Assembly: GCF_015207755.1 (NCBI RefSeq)
Contig: NZ_JADEWH010000015.1
Coordinates: 62,001 to 126,000 of the forward strand
DNA from: Nodularia sp. LEGE 06071
GTDB taxonomy: Bacteria > Cyanobacteriota > Cyanobacteriia > Cyanobacteriales > Nostocaceae
DNA: 64,000 bases
Direction: 5' to 3'
The translations under genes were made by a program, and so were the position numbers. Below are positions 17,193-27,381 of the stretch, one piece after another. Numbering within the stretch: the stretch's first letter is position 1; each line of letters starts with the position of its first letter. The notes beneath the pieces were generated by a model, which had not been told where the DNA came from, made no database searches, and was given only the letters and a program-made list of their open reading frames with translations.

Positions 17193-20100
17193 ATGTTCAA
17201 CTTCAACCGCTTGCAACTGCAAGATTTACATAGATTACGAGTAGAGCAAGTTGCAAGTGCGATCGCGGTATTAGTCGGTGTTTTGGTGCTGTGTGGCTGG
17301 TTTTTTGAGATCGAATTTCTCAAAAGGTTTGGCGATACCAATTTACCGACAATGAAGGCCAATGCAGCTTTATGCTTTTTACTATCTGGTGGATCATTCT
17401 GGATGATGCAGATGGGACAAGATCAAAGGCAAAGTTCCACCATAGCTTACTTAAGCTGCTCTCGGATTTGTGCCGCCGCCGTTACCTTGATTGGTGTACT
17501 CACACTCAGTCAATATTTTTTCGACTGGAATTTTGGTATTGACGAATTACTATTTCCGGATGACCCGAATCCTATATTTACATCCCATCCAGGGCGAATG
17601 GGGTTTAATACTGCCTTCAATTTTATCTTGGTGGGCATAGCTCTAGAAATTTTGGCGCAGCCTGAAAATCGCCGTAGTTATTGGTATGTTCAAATTTTCT
17701 CGCTGATCGCAGCTTTGATTTCTTTACAGGTACTGATCAGCTATGCCTATAAAGTCCAAATCTTCTCCCGTCTAGCCTCATATTCAACATTAATGGGATT
17801 ACATACGGGAATCACATTCACTATACTTTGTATAGGCATTCTGTGGGCGCGTCCAGATCAGGGACTCATGCAAGTAGTCATGAGTGATAACTACGGTGGC
17901 TTCATTGCGCGTCGTTTGTTGGTGGTGGCGATCACCATACCATTAATTTTAGGCTGGTTAATCCTCCAAGGTCAATTAGCCGGAACATACGGTTCAGCTT
18001 TTGCCTTATCGCTGTTTGCGCTGATCATCATCGTGCTTTTTGCCATTTTTATTTGGCAAAGTTCCGCCGTGATTTCCCGCTTGTGTTGTCAACATGATCA
18101 GGCGCAAAAAAAACTCAGGGCTTATGAAGAAAAACTCAGAAGTTTTGTAGATGCTAACATCATTGGGATTAAATTTGGTGATGTGTATGGGGGTATTCAC
18201 CAAGCCAACGACGCATTTCTAGAGATGATTGGCTACACGCGTCAGGAGCTGTTAACAGGCCGGTTAAGTTGGCGAAATATCACACCGCCAGAACATCTAT
18301 ACTTAGACCAGCAAGGAATCGCCGAAGCCCAAGGAAATCTCAACGGTGCTTGTACGCCCTATGAAAAAGAATACATTCACAAAGATGGTAGGCGAATTCC
18401 GGTTTTAGTCGGTTACGTATTGGTAGGCGAAAACCGCGAAGAATCAGTGGTGTTTATTCTCGACTTAACCGAACGCAAGGCAGCAAGGCAACAAATATTA
18501 CAACTGAATAAGGATTTACAGCGGCGCATCGCGGAATTACAAACTTTATTTCAAGTCATTCCCATTGGTATTGGTATTGCTGAAGATGCGGAGTGCAAAA
18601 CTATTAGAGCTAACCCCTGTTTAGCTCAACAATTGGGGGTTTTACCAGATGAGAATGCCTCCCTCAGCGCTCCCACTCCAGAAAAACCGACAAATTTTAA
18701 AGTGTACCGCGAGGGGAAAGAATTATTACCAGAAGAACTACCCATGCAGTACTCTGCTGCTCATGGTGTGGAAGTTCTCAATTTTGAACTGGATATCGTC
18801 CATCAGAATGGCAAAGTTGTGAAGTTGCTCGAACACGTCGCCCCGTTGTTTGATGAAGAGGGTAACAGCAGAGGTAGCGTGGGTGCATTTTTGGATATTA
18901 CGGAGCGTAAGCAGGTAGAAGAAACCATCCAAAATCAGCAGAAATGGCTGGAAGAGGTGTTAAACATGATGCCCATACCATTACTGTTTATTGAACCTGA
19001 AACGGCGCGGGTAACCTTTGCTAATCGAGCTGCTGATGAATTAGCTGGAGGTGATTTTCCCAAAGGTGTACCAGCCGAAGAGTATGACAATGTTTACTAC
19101 TGCACAGATGCAGCCGGAAATCGCATCCCTAACGAGCAAATGCCGGGGGTACTGGTAGCCCGTGGAGAAACTTTAGATGGGTTAGAGATGGACTGGCACA
19201 CGAATGACGGTGTGCGCTCTATACTGATATTTTCTGATACATTACCTGCTATGTACGGTCATCCAGCTACCTGTGTATTGGCCTTCCAAGATATTAGCAA
19301 TCTGAAGGAGATAGAAAAAGCTAGGACATTAGGCTACAAAAGGTTACAGCTGCTATTTAACACAGCCAGCGATTTATTATCCAGTCAGCAGCCAGTAGCA
19401 CTGATTCACAGCTTCTACCAAAAACTGGCGGAGCAGATTGGTTTGGATGTTTACGTTAACTATTTGGTTGATGAAGATTCTCAGGTAATGCGTCTAGCAT
19501 CCTTTACAGGTTTTGCTGAGGATATCGCCCAAGAATATGAGTGGCTGAAATTTGGTCAATCAGTATGCGGTACTGTCGCCCAAGAACGCCGTTCTATTTA
19601 TATAGAAAATGCTCAACAATTGACTGATCCAAAAACAGCATTACTTCGGAAATTAGGAATTACAGCTTGTTATAGTTACCCATTAATCGCATCGGAACGG
19701 CTTTTGGGTACTCTGTGTTTTGGTAGCCGCAGTTGTTCTCAATTCAGTGAAAATCAAAGAGGGATGATGCAAGCTGTATGTGATCAAATAGCGATCGCTA
19801 TGGAAAGAGCGAGTTTAATTGCTTCTTTGCAAAAGCAGACTGAGCAATTGCGAGAAGCCAACCGGATGAAGGATGAATTTCTGGCGATCTTATCCCATGA
19901 GTTGCGATCGCCCCTGAATGCTATTCTCGGCTGGGCGCAGCTGTTGCGATCGCGCAAACTCAGCGAAATTCAGATCGCGAGGGCTATAGAAACTATTGAG
20001 CGCAATGCGAGGACGCAAACCCAACTGGTAGAAGACTTGCTGGATATCTCTCGGATGATTAGAGGTCAGTTGCATCTCAATGTTTGTACTTGCGATTTGG

Positions 20101-21047
20101 TTCCTTTAATTGAGTCAGCCATTGAAACAGTCAACCTAGCCGCCCAAGCCAAAGAAATTGATTTGAAATTGTCCCTGATTTCCTCCCCAGAAATGCAGTC
20201 GGATCATTCGAGATTTTTAGTTGCTGGTGATATTGAGCGTTTACAACAAATCATCTGGAATTTATTATCTAATGCCATCAAATTCACACCTACAGGCGGT
20301 AGGGTAGAAATTATACTTTCCCAGACAATTGATCATGGTCAAGAGTTAACTAGCTATGCTCAAATCCAAGTCAAGGATACAGGTATTGGGATTAAGCCTG
20401 AGTTTCTACCTTATGTTTTTGACCGTTTTCGTCAAGCCGATAGTTCCAGTACCAGGTCTTATGGCGGGTTAGGATTAGGTTTAGCGATCGTCCATCATTT
20501 AGTCGAATTGCATGGCGCTACTATCCATGTAGATAGTCCGGGTGAAGACCAAGGCTCAACCTTTACAGTCAAGTTACCACTGTTGTTACAAAGTCAGGCA
20601 GTTATTTCTGATTTTGTTAGTAACAACAACGCAGATTTTGCTGTTCCGTCCCAGGTTCCCTCTCTTTTAGGTGTGCGGGTGCTGGTGGTCGATGACGAAA
20701 TTGACACTCGTGATTTTATCACTACGGTACTGCAACAGTGCCAAGCCGAAGTTAAAACCGTAGAATCGGTTTCAGAGGCATTGCAAGTCATGAGAGAGTG
20801 GAAACCGGATGTTTTAGTCAGTGATATTGCCATGCCGGAAGAAGATGGTTATTCCTTAATTCGGAAAGTGCGATCGCAACCACCAGAACAAGGCGGCAAA
20901 ATTCCCGCCGCAGCATTAACAGCTTATGCGAGGGCAGAAGACCGCACAAGAGCGATCCAAGAAGGATATCAGCTACATTTGCCTAAACCTATTGAGCCGG
21001 CTGAGTTAGCTATAGTGGTGGCTAGTCTTGTGAATCGTAATTCGTAA
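17193..21047 (+). CDS. Membrane hybrid sensor histidine kinase (8TM-PAS3-GAF-HisKA-HATPase-REC)
   Basis: A protein of about 1284 aa. The first 300 residues hold about eight membrane helices (MASE-like), followed by three PAS/PAC-type sensor segments (about 310-715) and a GAF domain (about 720-880, ending before QTEQLREANRMKDE). The HisKA H-box is FLAILSHELRSPLNAI (His near 900), the N-box NLLSNAIKFTP, then DTGIGI and GLGLGLAIV. A C-terminal receiver starts VLVVDDEIDTRD with its phospho-Asp in VSDIAMPEEDG. The ATG at 17193 is used; a GTG at 17178 is possible. The stop codon falls in a CGTAATT heptamer array (VNRNS*). The signal sensed is unknown. Confidence 0.93.
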   Translation: MFNFNRLQLQDLHRLRVEQVASAIAVLVGVLVLCGWFFEIEFLKRFGDTNLPTMKANAALCFLLSGGSFWMMQMGQDQRQSSTIAYLSCSRICAAAVTLIGVLTLSQYFFDWNFGIDELLFPDDPNPIFTSHPGRMGFNTAFNFILVGIALEILAQPENRRSYWYVQIFSLIAALISLQVLISYAYKVQIFSRLASYSTLMGLHTGITFTILCIGILWARPDQGLMQVVMSDNYGGFIARRLLVVAITIPLILGWLILQGQLAGTYGSAFALSLFALIIIVLFAIFIWQSSAVISRLCCQHDQAQKKLRAYEEKLRSFVDANIIGIKFGDVYGGIHQANDAFLEMIGYTRQELLTGRLSWRNITPPEHLYLDQQGIAEAQGNLNGACTPYEKEYIHKDGRRIPVLVGYVLVGENREESVVFILDLTERKAARQQILQLNKDLQRRIAELQTLFQVIPIGIGIAEDAECKTIRANPCLAQQLGVLPDENASLSAPTPEKPTNFKVYREGKELLPEELPMQYSAAHGVEVLNFELDIVHQNGKVVKLLEHVAPLFDEEGNSRGSVGAFLDITERKQVEETIQNQQKWLEEVLNMMPIPLLFIEPETARVTFANRAADELAGGDFPKGVPAEEYDNVYYCTDAAGNRIPNEQMPGVLVARGETLDGLEMDWHTNDGVRSILIFSDTLPAMYGHPATCVLAFQDISNLKEIEKARTLGYKRLQLLFNTASDLLSSQQPVALIHSFYQKLAEQIGLDVYVNYLVDEDSQVMRLASFTGFAEDIAQEYEWLKFGQSVCGTVAQERRSIYIENAQQLTDPKTALLRKLGITACYSYPLIASERLLGTLCFGSRSCSQFSENQRGMMQAVCDQIAIAMERASLIASLQKQTEQLREANRMKDEFLAILSHELRSPLNAILGWAQLLRSRKLSEIQIARAIETIERNARTQTQLVEDLLDISRMIRGQLHLNVCTCDLVPLIESAIETVNLAAQAKEIDLKLSLISSPEMQSDHSRFLVAGDIERLQQIIWNLLSNAIKFTPTGGRVEIILSQTIDHGQELTSYAQIQVKDTGIGIKPEFLPYVFDRFRQADSSSTRSYGGLGLGLAIVHHLVELHGATIHVDSPGEDQGSTFTVKLPLLLQSQAVISDFVSNNNADFAVPSQVPSLLGVRVLVVDDEIDTRDFITTVLQQCQAEVKTVESVSEALQVMREWKPDVLVSDIAMPEEDGYSLIRKVRSQPPEQGGKIPAAALTAYARAEDRTRAIQEGYQLHLPKPIEPAELAIVVASLVNRNS

Positions 21048-21084
21048 TTCGTAATTCGTAATTCGTAATTCGTAATTCGTAATC
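21030..21084. repeat. CGTAATT heptamer array overlapping a stop codon
   Basis: Seven tandem CGTAATT units starting inside the last codons of the hybrid kinase; the TAA stop of that gene is part of the second unit. Confidence 0.9.
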
Positions 21085-21216
21085 TAGCAATCCGGCGTGA
21101 GGGTATGTAGGGGAGTGTTAAATTTCGCCAAACAAGTTAATCTAAGATCCCGTTGGTTTATGGGTGTTGATGACGAATGCCCCTAAATATATTATCAGCT
21201 TGTGCTTGGAGACGAT

Positions 21217-23847
21217 ATGTCGTTTGTGCCGTTACATATTCATAGTGACTACAGTTTACTCGATGGAGCCAGTCAGCTACCGGAATTGGTCGATCATGCG
21301 ATCTCCCTGGGGATGAAGGCGATCGCTCTCACCGATCATGGTGTGATGTATGGTGCTGTAGAATTGATTAAAATCTGCCGGAGTAAGAGCATTAAGCCAA
21401 TTATTGGCAACGAAATGTATATTATTAACGGCGATATCACTAAACAAGAACGCCGTCCGAAATATCATCAAGTCGTTTTAGCTAAAAATACTCAAGGTTA
21501 CAAAAACTTAGTTAAAATTACCACAATTTCTCACCTCGAAGGTGTGCAAGGGAAAGGAATTTTTTCTCGTCCTTGTATTAATAAAGATTTACTCAAACAA
21601 TATCGGGAAGGTTTGATAGTCACCAGTGCTTGTTTAGGTGGAGAAATTCCCCAAGCCATCCTTAGTAATCGACCAGATGCAGCCCGAAAAATTGCCAAAT
21701 GGTATAAAGAAATATTTGGTGATGATTATTATTTAGAAATTCAAGACCACGGTTCTCAAGAAGACCGGATTGTTAACGTTGAAATCGTTAAAATTGCGCG
21801 AGAATTAAATATTAAATTTATTGCTACCAACGACTCTCATTTTATCTCTTGTTTTGATGTCGAAGCCCACGATGCTTTGTTATGTATTCAAACTGGACAG
21901 CTAATTAGTGAAGATAAACGAATGCGTTATAGCGGCACAGAATATCTCAAATCTGCCGACGAAATGAAGCAGCTATTTCGTGACCATTTACCAGATGATA
22001 TCATTGCCGAGGCGATCGCCACCACCGAAGAAGTCGCCGATAAAGTGGGCGTTTACGATATTATGGGTGATCCTCAGATTCCCACACCACCCATTCCCTC
22101 TGGTCACACACCTGACACTTACGCCGAAGAAGTAGCTTGGAACGGATTATTAGAAAGATTAAATCGCAAATCCCGCAGCGAAGTAGATCCAGTCTATAAA
22201 GACAGATTGGAATATGAATTGAAAATGCTGCAAACAATGGGTTTTTCCACATACTTTTTAGTCGTGTGGGATTACATCAAATTTGCCAGAGATAATAATA
22301 TTCCTGTAGGGCCGGGACGTGGTTCTGCGGCTGGTTCATTGGTAGCTTATGCCATGAAAATTACCAACATTGATCCAGTACATCATGGCTTACTCTTCGA
22401 GCGATTCTTGAACCCAGAACGTAAATCAATGCCAGATATTGATACAGATTTCTGCATTGAAAAACGCGATAAAGTGATTGAATATGTAACTGAGAAATAC
22501 GGTAAAGATAGAGTTGCTCAAATCATTACATTTAACCGTTTGACTTCCAAAGCCGTGTTAAAAGATGTCGCCAGAGTATTGAACATTCCCTATGGGGAAT
22601 CAGACAAAATGGCGAAACTAATTCCAGTAGTGCGGGGTAAACCCACCAAACTGAAAGTAATGATTTCGGATAAAACCCCAGCACCGGAATTTAAAGAAAG
22701 ATATGATAATAATGCCCATGTGCGCCATTGGCTGGATATGGCCATCCGCATTGAAGGAACCAACAAAACCTTTGGTGTCCACGCCGCCGGGGTAGTAATT
22801 TCTGCTGACCCCTTAGATGAAATTGTCCCGCTTCAGAGAAACAATGACGGCTCAGTAATTACCCAATATTTCATGGAAGACTTGGAATCAATGGGTTTGT
22901 TAAAAATGGATTTTCTGGGGTTACGCAACCTGACGCTAATTCAAAGGACAATTGATTTAATTGCAGAAACCAGCGGCGTTCGCATTGACCCAGATAACAT
23001 TACAGGTGATGAAAGAAAAGCCCAAAGAATCTTAGCTAAAGGTGAACATAGTAACCTACCCAAAGATGTCAAAAAATCCTACGAACTTTTAGAAGCTGGA
23101 GATTTAGAAGGAATATTTCAATTAGAATCTTCAGGAATGCGTCAAATAGTCCGAGATTTGAAGCCTTCTAATATTGAAGATATTTCTTCGATTTTGGCAC
23201 TGTATCGACCAGGCCCCTTAGATGCGGGATTAATTCCCAAGTTTATTAACCGCAAACACGGAAGAGAAGCAATTGATTATCAAAGTGCTATTTTAGAACC
23301 CATATTAAATGAAACCTATGGAATCATGGTTTATCAAGAGCAAATCATGAAAATTGCTCAAGATATGGCCGGATATACTCTAGGACAAGCTGACTTGTTG
23401 CGCCGTGCAATGGGTAAGAAAAAAGTTTCTGAGATGCAGAAACAGCGAGAAAAATTTGTCGATGGTGCGGCAAAAAATGGCGTAAAAAAACAAGTAGCCG
23501 ATGAATTATTTGAGCAAATGTTAAAGTTTGCCGAATATTGTTTAAGCTATGATACAGAGATTTTAACAGTAGAATATGGCTATATTCCCATTGGCGAAAT
23601 TGTCGAAAAAGCCATTGAATGTAGTGTGTACAGTGTTGATATTAATGGTAATGTTTACACTCAACCCATTGCACAGTGGCACAATCGGGGGTTACAAGAA
23701 GTATTTGAATATGCTTTAGAAGATGGTTCAACTATTCGCGCCACAAAAGACCATAAATTTATGACCACTGACGGGCAAATGTTGCCAATTGACGAAATTT
23801 TCGCCCAGGAATTAGATTTGCTGCAAGTGCATGGTTTACCAGAATAA
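21217..23847 (+). CDS. dnaE-N: DNA polymerase III alpha subunit, N-terminal half, fused to N-intein
   Basis: The first part of a split dnaE. The PHP domain ([30 protein letters not shown]) is at the N-terminus, the polymerase catalytic region includes [14 protein letters not shown], and the extein ends at ...KFAEY. The protein continues directly into 102 residues of N-intein ([14 protein letters not shown] to VHGLPE). The C-terminal dnaE half, with its C-intein, is not in the window and must lie elsewhere; the two products are joined by protein trans-splicing. The ATG at 21217 follows GGAG (21208-21211) and is chosen over an in-frame GTG at 21202. The neighbours are unrelated genes. Confidence 0.97.
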   Translation: MSFVPLHIHSDYSLLDGASQLPELVDHAISLGMKAIALTDHGVMYGAVELIKICRSKSIKPIIGNEMYIINGDITKQERRPKYHQVVLAKNTQGYKNLVKITTISHLEGVQGKGIFSRPCINKDLLKQYREGLIVTSACLGGEIPQAILSNRPDAARKIAKWYKEIFGDDYYLEIQDHGSQEDRIVNVEIVKIARELNIKFIATNDSHFISCFDVEAHDALLCIQTGQLISEDKRMRYSGTEYLKSADEMKQLFRDHLPDDIIAEAIATTEEVADKVGVYDIMGDPQIPTPPIPSGHTPDTYAEEVAWNGLLERLNRKSRSEVDPVYKDRLEYELKMLQTMGFSTYFLVVWDYIKFARDNNIPVGPGRGSAAGSLVAYAMKITNIDPVHHGLLFERFLNPERKSMPDIDTDFCIEKRDKVIEYVTEKYGKDRVAQIITFNRLTSKAVLKDVARVLNIPYGESDKMAKLIPVVRGKPTKLKVMISDKTPAPEFKERYDNNAHVRHWLDMAIRIEGTNKTFGVHAAGVVISADPLDEIVPLQRNNDGSVITQYFMEDLESMGLLKMDFLGLRNLTLIQRTIDLIAETSGVRIDPDNITGDERKAQRILAKGEHSNLPKDVKKSYELLEAGDLEGIFQLESSGMRQIVRDLKPSNIEDISSILALYRPGPLDAGLIPKFINRKHGREAIDYQSAILEPILNETYGIMVYQEQIMKIAQDMAGYTLGQADLLRRAMGKKKVSEMQKQREKFVDGAAKNGVKKQVADELFEQMLKFAEYCLSYDTEILTVEYGYIPIGEIVEKAIECSVYSVDINGNVYTQPIAQWHNRGLQEVFEYALEDGSTIRATKDHKFMTTDGQMLPIDEIFAQELDLLQVHGLPE
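23539..23844 (+). other. Split DnaE N-intein (IntN), 102 residues
   Basis: Begins at the catalytic Cys1 (TGT at 23539) after the extein sequence FAEY. Block [10 protein letters not shown], block [13 protein letters not shown] with the TxxH-type catalytic pair, and the end at [12 protein letters not shown] match the naturally split cyanobacterial DnaE intein, of the same length as the well-known Nostoc punctiforme one. Differences from that protein as I remember it include D for E at position 5 and [13 protein letters not shown] in place of LLPIGKIVEKRIE. Confidence 0.96.
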
Positions 23848-23867
23848 CCATAAGATTTATGTTTGTA

Positions 23868-23887
23868 GAGAGGACTAAATTCCTCTC
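23868..23887 (+). terminator. Hairpin after dnaE-N
   Basis: GAGAGGA-ctaaat-TCCTCTC stem-loop 20 bp beyond the dnaE-N stop. A T-tract is absent, so Rho-independent function is uncertain. Confidence 0.5.
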
Positions 23888-24010
23888 TATCTCCTGTCAG
23901 AAACTCCAAATAAAAAAACACTCAAGCATATAAAGTCAAAAACCTCTCAAACTCTCATAACTCTGTGTCCTCTGTGTCTCTGTGGTTCGTTTATAAAGAG
24001 AACTGGAAAG

Positions 24011-24412
24011 ATGACCCTTACTTTTAATCCAGATAAATACAAGGAATTATTAACAGCTTATCTTCCCAAGCTTATCAAAACTGAAGCAGAAAATGAGCAA
24101 GCTTTAGCGATAGTTGAAGATTTAATGCACCGGGAACGCACTCCTGAAGAAAATGAAGTTTATCAGTTGTTACTTACTTTAATTGAAAAGTTTGAACAAG
24201 AATATTATCAGCCAAGCCAGCAGAATAATCCTGGAGGTATGTTGTTATTTCTTTTAGAGGAATCTGAGAAAAATAAAGAAGATTTAGTAGCGGTTTTAGG
24301 AAGTGAAGATATATTTAATAATATTGTCAATGGACAAGAAAAGATAAATGCTGAACAATCCCGGAAGCTAGGAGATTTTTTTCATGTAGATTCTAGTTTA
24401 TTTATGGAATAA
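24011..24412 (+). CDS. HigA-like antitoxin/HTH protein without a neighbouring toxin
   Basis: A 133-aa protein with the pattern of the COG5499 HigA group: MTLTFNPDKYKELL at the start, EAENEQALAIVEDLMHRERTPEE, then a C-terminal Cro-like helix-turn-helix (MLLFLLEESEKNKEDLVAVLG to FFHVDSSLF). Such proteins usually neutralise and autoregulate a HigB-type RNase toxin encoded just upstream. Here the 163 bp upstream hold only a hairpin and a boilerplate repeat, and a sulfurtransferase lies downstream, so the gene is solitary. It could be a remnant antitoxin or a stand-alone regulator. Confidence 0.8.
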   Translation: MTLTFNPDKYKELLTAYLPKLIKTEAENEQALAIVEDLMHRERTPEENEVYQLLLTLIEKFEQEYYQPSQQNNPGGMLLFLLEESEKNKEDLVAVLGSEDIFNNIVNGQEKINAEQSRKLGDFFHVDSSLFME

Positions 24413-24477
24413 TAATTAAATTCGTAGTTAGGCTTCTTGGCGGTTCGTTAAAAAAAGAGTTTTAGAATCGAACAGAA

Positions 24478-24506
24478 AGATCCCCGACTTCTTCAATGGG
24501 GGATCT
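24478..24506. terminator. AGATCCCC...GGGGATCT hairpin
   Basis: 8-bp perfect stem with a 13-nt loop, 66 bp after the HigA-like gene and before the sulfurtransferase. Possible terminator; related hairpins are dispersed in Nostoc genomes. Confidence 0.5.
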
Positions 24507-24614
24507 AAGCCTCTCGTGAACATTCAAAATTTGTTCTTCTGTAAAGTTAACTTCAAAGTGCCAATATCCAGGACGCGATAATGCTTGATGGCACGTTAAC
24601 AGGAGAAGACAATC

Positions 24615-25472
24615 TTGGATACAAAATTCCTCATTTCCCCCCAAGAACTCACATCTTTGTTAGCAGAAAAATCATCACAAATTGCCATTATTGATACTCG
24701 CAGTCCTGAAGAATATGCTATATCCCATGTTCCTGGCGCTATCAATATCCGAGAATTATTTACTTACCTGTTAGAAAACTCTCAACCTGAAGGATTAAAG
24801 AAATTATCCGATCATTTTTCTGAACTGTTAAGCAAAGCCGGAATTTCTGGTGCAGAAAAGTTGATTGTCTATGAAGATACTTTAAATCGGGGTTATGGAC
24901 AATCTTGTAGAGCGGCTTTTTTGCTGAAGTATTTAGGTTGTACTCAAGTATCTGTGCTGCACGGGGGTTATAAAGCCTGGTTGAGGGCTGGATTACCTAC
25001 AACGGAGGAAGAAGTACCTATTCGCAAACGCAAGGTATTTACAGCGCATCCTGACGCGGCAATCATGGTGACTACACAGGAGATGTTACAGGCACTGAAT
25101 GACCCGACAATTATAAAATTAGATGTGCGCGATCGCAATGAATGGCAAGGGCTGAGTTCTTCTCCCTACAGTCCTGATTTTTGTCCTCGCAAAGGCAGAA
25201 TCCCCAATGCTGTCTGGCTGGAATGGCATCGTTTCATGAATTGCGACTCGGAAATCCCGATGTTTCGCTCACCAGCAGAAATCTTAGAAATTTGTCAATC
25301 GGTGGGTATTACTTCCCAGTCCATTGTCTATATTTACTGCTTTAAAGGTTCCAGGGCTGCTAATACAATGATTGCTTTACAACAAGCTGGTATTTATAGC
25401 AGAAATTATTTTGGTTCTTGGAATGAATGGTCTCGCGATTTCTCTCTACCAATTGATAGCAGAATCATCTAA
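24615..25472 (+). CDS. Two-domain rhodanese-type sulfurtransferase
   Basis: A 285-aa tandem rhodanese protein (thiosulfate or 3-mercaptopyruvate sulfurtransferase type). The N-terminal domain (about 1-135) keeps the fold (IDTRSPEEYAISHVPGAINI) but has no cysteine loop. The C-terminal domain has the persulfide cysteine in YIYCFKGSRAANT near residue 250. The loop CFKGSR differs from both the classical CRKGVT and CGSGVT loops, so substrate preference is open. It starts at TTG, 9 bp after an AGGAG. Likely cytosolic; no operon partner. Confidence 0.88.
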   Translation: MDTKFLISPQELTSLLAEKSSQIAIIDTRSPEEYAISHVPGAINIRELFTYLLENSQPEGLKKLSDHFSELLSKAGISGAEKLIVYEDTLNRGYGQSCRAAFLLKYLGCTQVSVLHGGYKAWLRAGLPTTEEEVPIRKRKVFTAHPDAAIMVTTQEMLQALNDPTIIKLDVRDRNEWQGLSSSPYSPDFCPRKGRIPNAVWLEWHRFMNCDSEIPMFRSPAEILEICQSVGITSQSIVYIYCFKGSRAANTMIALQQAGIYSRNYFGSWNEWSRDFSLPIDSRII

Positions 25473-25570
25473 AGAAAATACTCTGCAAATACACCAGTTC
25501 ATCAACGTCGGGAAAACTACAGCACTTTGCAAGTAAATAAAGTACACATCTGAATATAATAAATTTTGTG

Positions 25571-25615
25571 GGGTGGGCAGCATTCGACTACGCTCATGCC
25601 AAGCCTTGCCCGCCC
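25571..25615. terminator. Inverted repeat between convergent genes
   Basis: GGGTGGGCA...TGCCCGCCC arms (one G-T pairing position) with a 27-bp spacer containing TTCGACTACGCTCATG, a common Nostoc repeat. It separates the plus-strand sulfurtransferase from the minus-strand zinc-ribbon gene and could terminate both. Confidence 0.5.
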
Positions 25616-25646
25616 TTCTTTCAGTAATTTTACATATCCAGTCAGA

Positions 25647-26024
25647 TCACTTTTGCTCTTCCAATGTTTTGGCTGGTATTTCAATTGCTTTAATATCAAT
25701 TGTCCCGTCTGGTGTGAAGCGCTGAAAATGACCTTGTGTGACTGATAACTGCTCTCCACAATTAGGACACTGCAACTGAGTGTTATTTAAGCCGGTAAAT
25801 TCATAATTGCAGACAGGACACTGATCATTCACTAAATTCCGTTTTAGCCACCAGCGAAACCCGAAGAAGGCGACAACAGGTGCCAACAACAGCAAACCAA
25901 AGATAATTAACAACGAATTCACTAACCACCCTAACCCTAATGATGCTAGCAACCAGAAAACTGCTAACACAGTGAGCCAAGGGCGTAGATTTTCAAGACT
26001 CAATTGCAAAGATTTAAGGCTCAT
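25647..26024 (-). CDS. Small membrane protein with C-terminal zinc ribbon
   Basis: A 125-aa protein of unknown function. Two hydrophobic helices (about 14-34 and 36-56) are followed by a four-cysteine zinc ribbon, CPVC...CPNC (about 69-89), and a short tail FTPDGTIDIKAIEIP. The topology suggests the ribbon faces the cytosol. Its neighbours are a sulfurtransferase (convergent) and a glycosyltransferase (same strand, 120 bp away). No pathway is evident. Confidence 0.75.
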   Translation of the reverse strand: MSLKSLQLSLENLRPWLTVLAVFWLLASLGLGWLVNSLLIIFGLLLLAPVVAFFGFRWWLKRNLVNDQCPVCNYEFTGLNNTQLQCPNCGEQLSVTQGHFQRFTPDGTIDIKAIEIPAKTLEEQK

Positions 26025-26146
26025 TTTTTAAATTATTGTCTTGCTCTTCCTCTAGGATAGCGAGTTTAAGGGATAGTCAAAAGCCCACAGTCAACTACCA
26101 AAAGTCAAGAAATATTAATTTAGTCTTGGGACTATGGGCTGAGGAC

Positions 26147-27310
26147 TCAGGATAAAAGCAGTTCTTGTAAACGCTGTTGAAAGGCTTTCATCCCAAAAAG
26201 CGCGATCGCTTGTTCTCTTAACCATTCTCCATCACAACGCTGATCATCACCTTGCAAAATTTCTATAGCAGCTGCTGCTACCGCCTCTGCATCGCGGTGC
26301 GGTACTCGCCATCCCAGTTTACCATCCTGCAAAGGATCAGCCGAGCCATCGTCATCACCGGATAGCACTGGGACACCGCAAGTCATGGCTTCTAGATAAA
26401 CAATCCCAAAACCTTCTTGAGAGGGCATAATATAGGCATCAGCGAGGCGATAGTGGGCAATTAACTCTTCTGTAGGCACAAAACCCGCAAACACCACGCG
26501 ATCGCTCACCCCTAAATCCTTTGCTAGCTGGGCTAATCGTGGTTGGTCATCACCCCGACCTATTACCAAATATTTTATTTCTGGGAAAACTGCCGCGATT
26601 TGGGGTAATGCGCGGATAGTCACATCTACACCTTTGTAAATATCTCCTGACCATAGTCGCGCCACAGTCATTAAGACCTTCGCACCACCTAAGCCATACT
26701 TCTTGACTAGTTCTGGCTGTTTAGCAGCAGGTGTAAATTGATCGCCATCAATGGCACAAGGTAGCATCTTGATTTTTGCAGGGTTTAGACCATTGGCAGT
26801 ACAAGCGCGATCGCGACTGTAGCGGCTAATTGTCCAAATGGCATTTGCTGAAGCTAAAGCGCTTCTTTCACTGTTTTTCAGTGGTTCCCAAACTTCTTTG
26901 CCGTAAGTGAGGACTGTGTAGGGAATACCTAACGGTTGGCATAGAGTTTTAATGAGTCTGGCTAGGTTAATATGACCACAATAAACGTGCTGGGGGCGTT
27001 TTTGTAACAGAAAATTCAGCAAAGCCCCTGCCATTATCAGCCTCCCCATTTGAGGCGACTTATTTTGAAAATAATGAAATTTTAAACTATCGGACTCTAA
27101 AGGATTTGAGTGGTCAATACTATCTCGCAACAAAAAGACTTCTGCTTTACAGCCAGCATTCAATCCCGCATAAGCACGAAAAATATCCTTAACATAAGAT
27201 TGAATACCACCTTCGTGGGCAAAAATCTCTAAAAACACAAAGACATGGTGAGCTTGTTTGTGAAGCTTCTGATCTAAATTTAGCTTTTCTTTGGCTGTAT
27301 CAATCCGCAT
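26147..27310 (-). CDS. GT4-family glycosyltransferase
   Basis: A 387-aa GT-B fold glycosyltransferase. The acceptor-side loop GGIQSYVKDIFRAY is near residue 34, the donor-binding core is KVLMTVARLW...KGVDVTIRALP, and the EGFGIVYLEAMTCGVPVL segment (E-x7-E) lies near residue 300. It has no membrane helix, so it works peripherally. Acceptor and product cannot be told; exopolysaccharide, lipopolysaccharide or glycolipid are options. The RsbW-like gene lies upstream on the same strand with a 71-bp gap. Confidence 0.9.
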   Translation of the reverse strand: MRIDTAKEKLNLDQKLHKQAHHVFVFLEIFAHEGGIQSYVKDIFRAYAGLNAGCKAEVFLLRDSIDHSNPLESDSLKFHYFQNKSPQMGRLIMAGALLNFLLQKRPQHVYCGHINLARLIKTLCQPLGIPYTVLTYGKEVWEPLKNSERSALASANAIWTISRYSRDRACTANGLNPAKIKMLPCAIDGDQFTPAAKQPELVKKYGLGGAKVLMTVARLWSGDIYKGVDVTIRALPQIAAVFPEIKYLVIGRGDDQPRLAQLAKDLGVSDRVVFAGFVPTEELIAHYRLADAYIMPSQEGFGIVYLEAMTCGVPVLSGDDDGSADPLQDGKLGWRVPHRDAEAVAAAAIEILQGDDQRCDGEWLREQAIALFGMKAFQQRLQELLLS

Positions 27311-27381
27311 TTAATTTCCGTAAATCACGGGAAAAATCCCCGAAAATTCAGTATTATTAGCAAAAAACGATTTTATCCGTT

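Noticed and set aside
25517-25759. 80-codon minus-strand frame
   Set aside because: Overlaps the zinc-ribbon gene in a different frame and reads the inverted repeat at 25571; no protein character.
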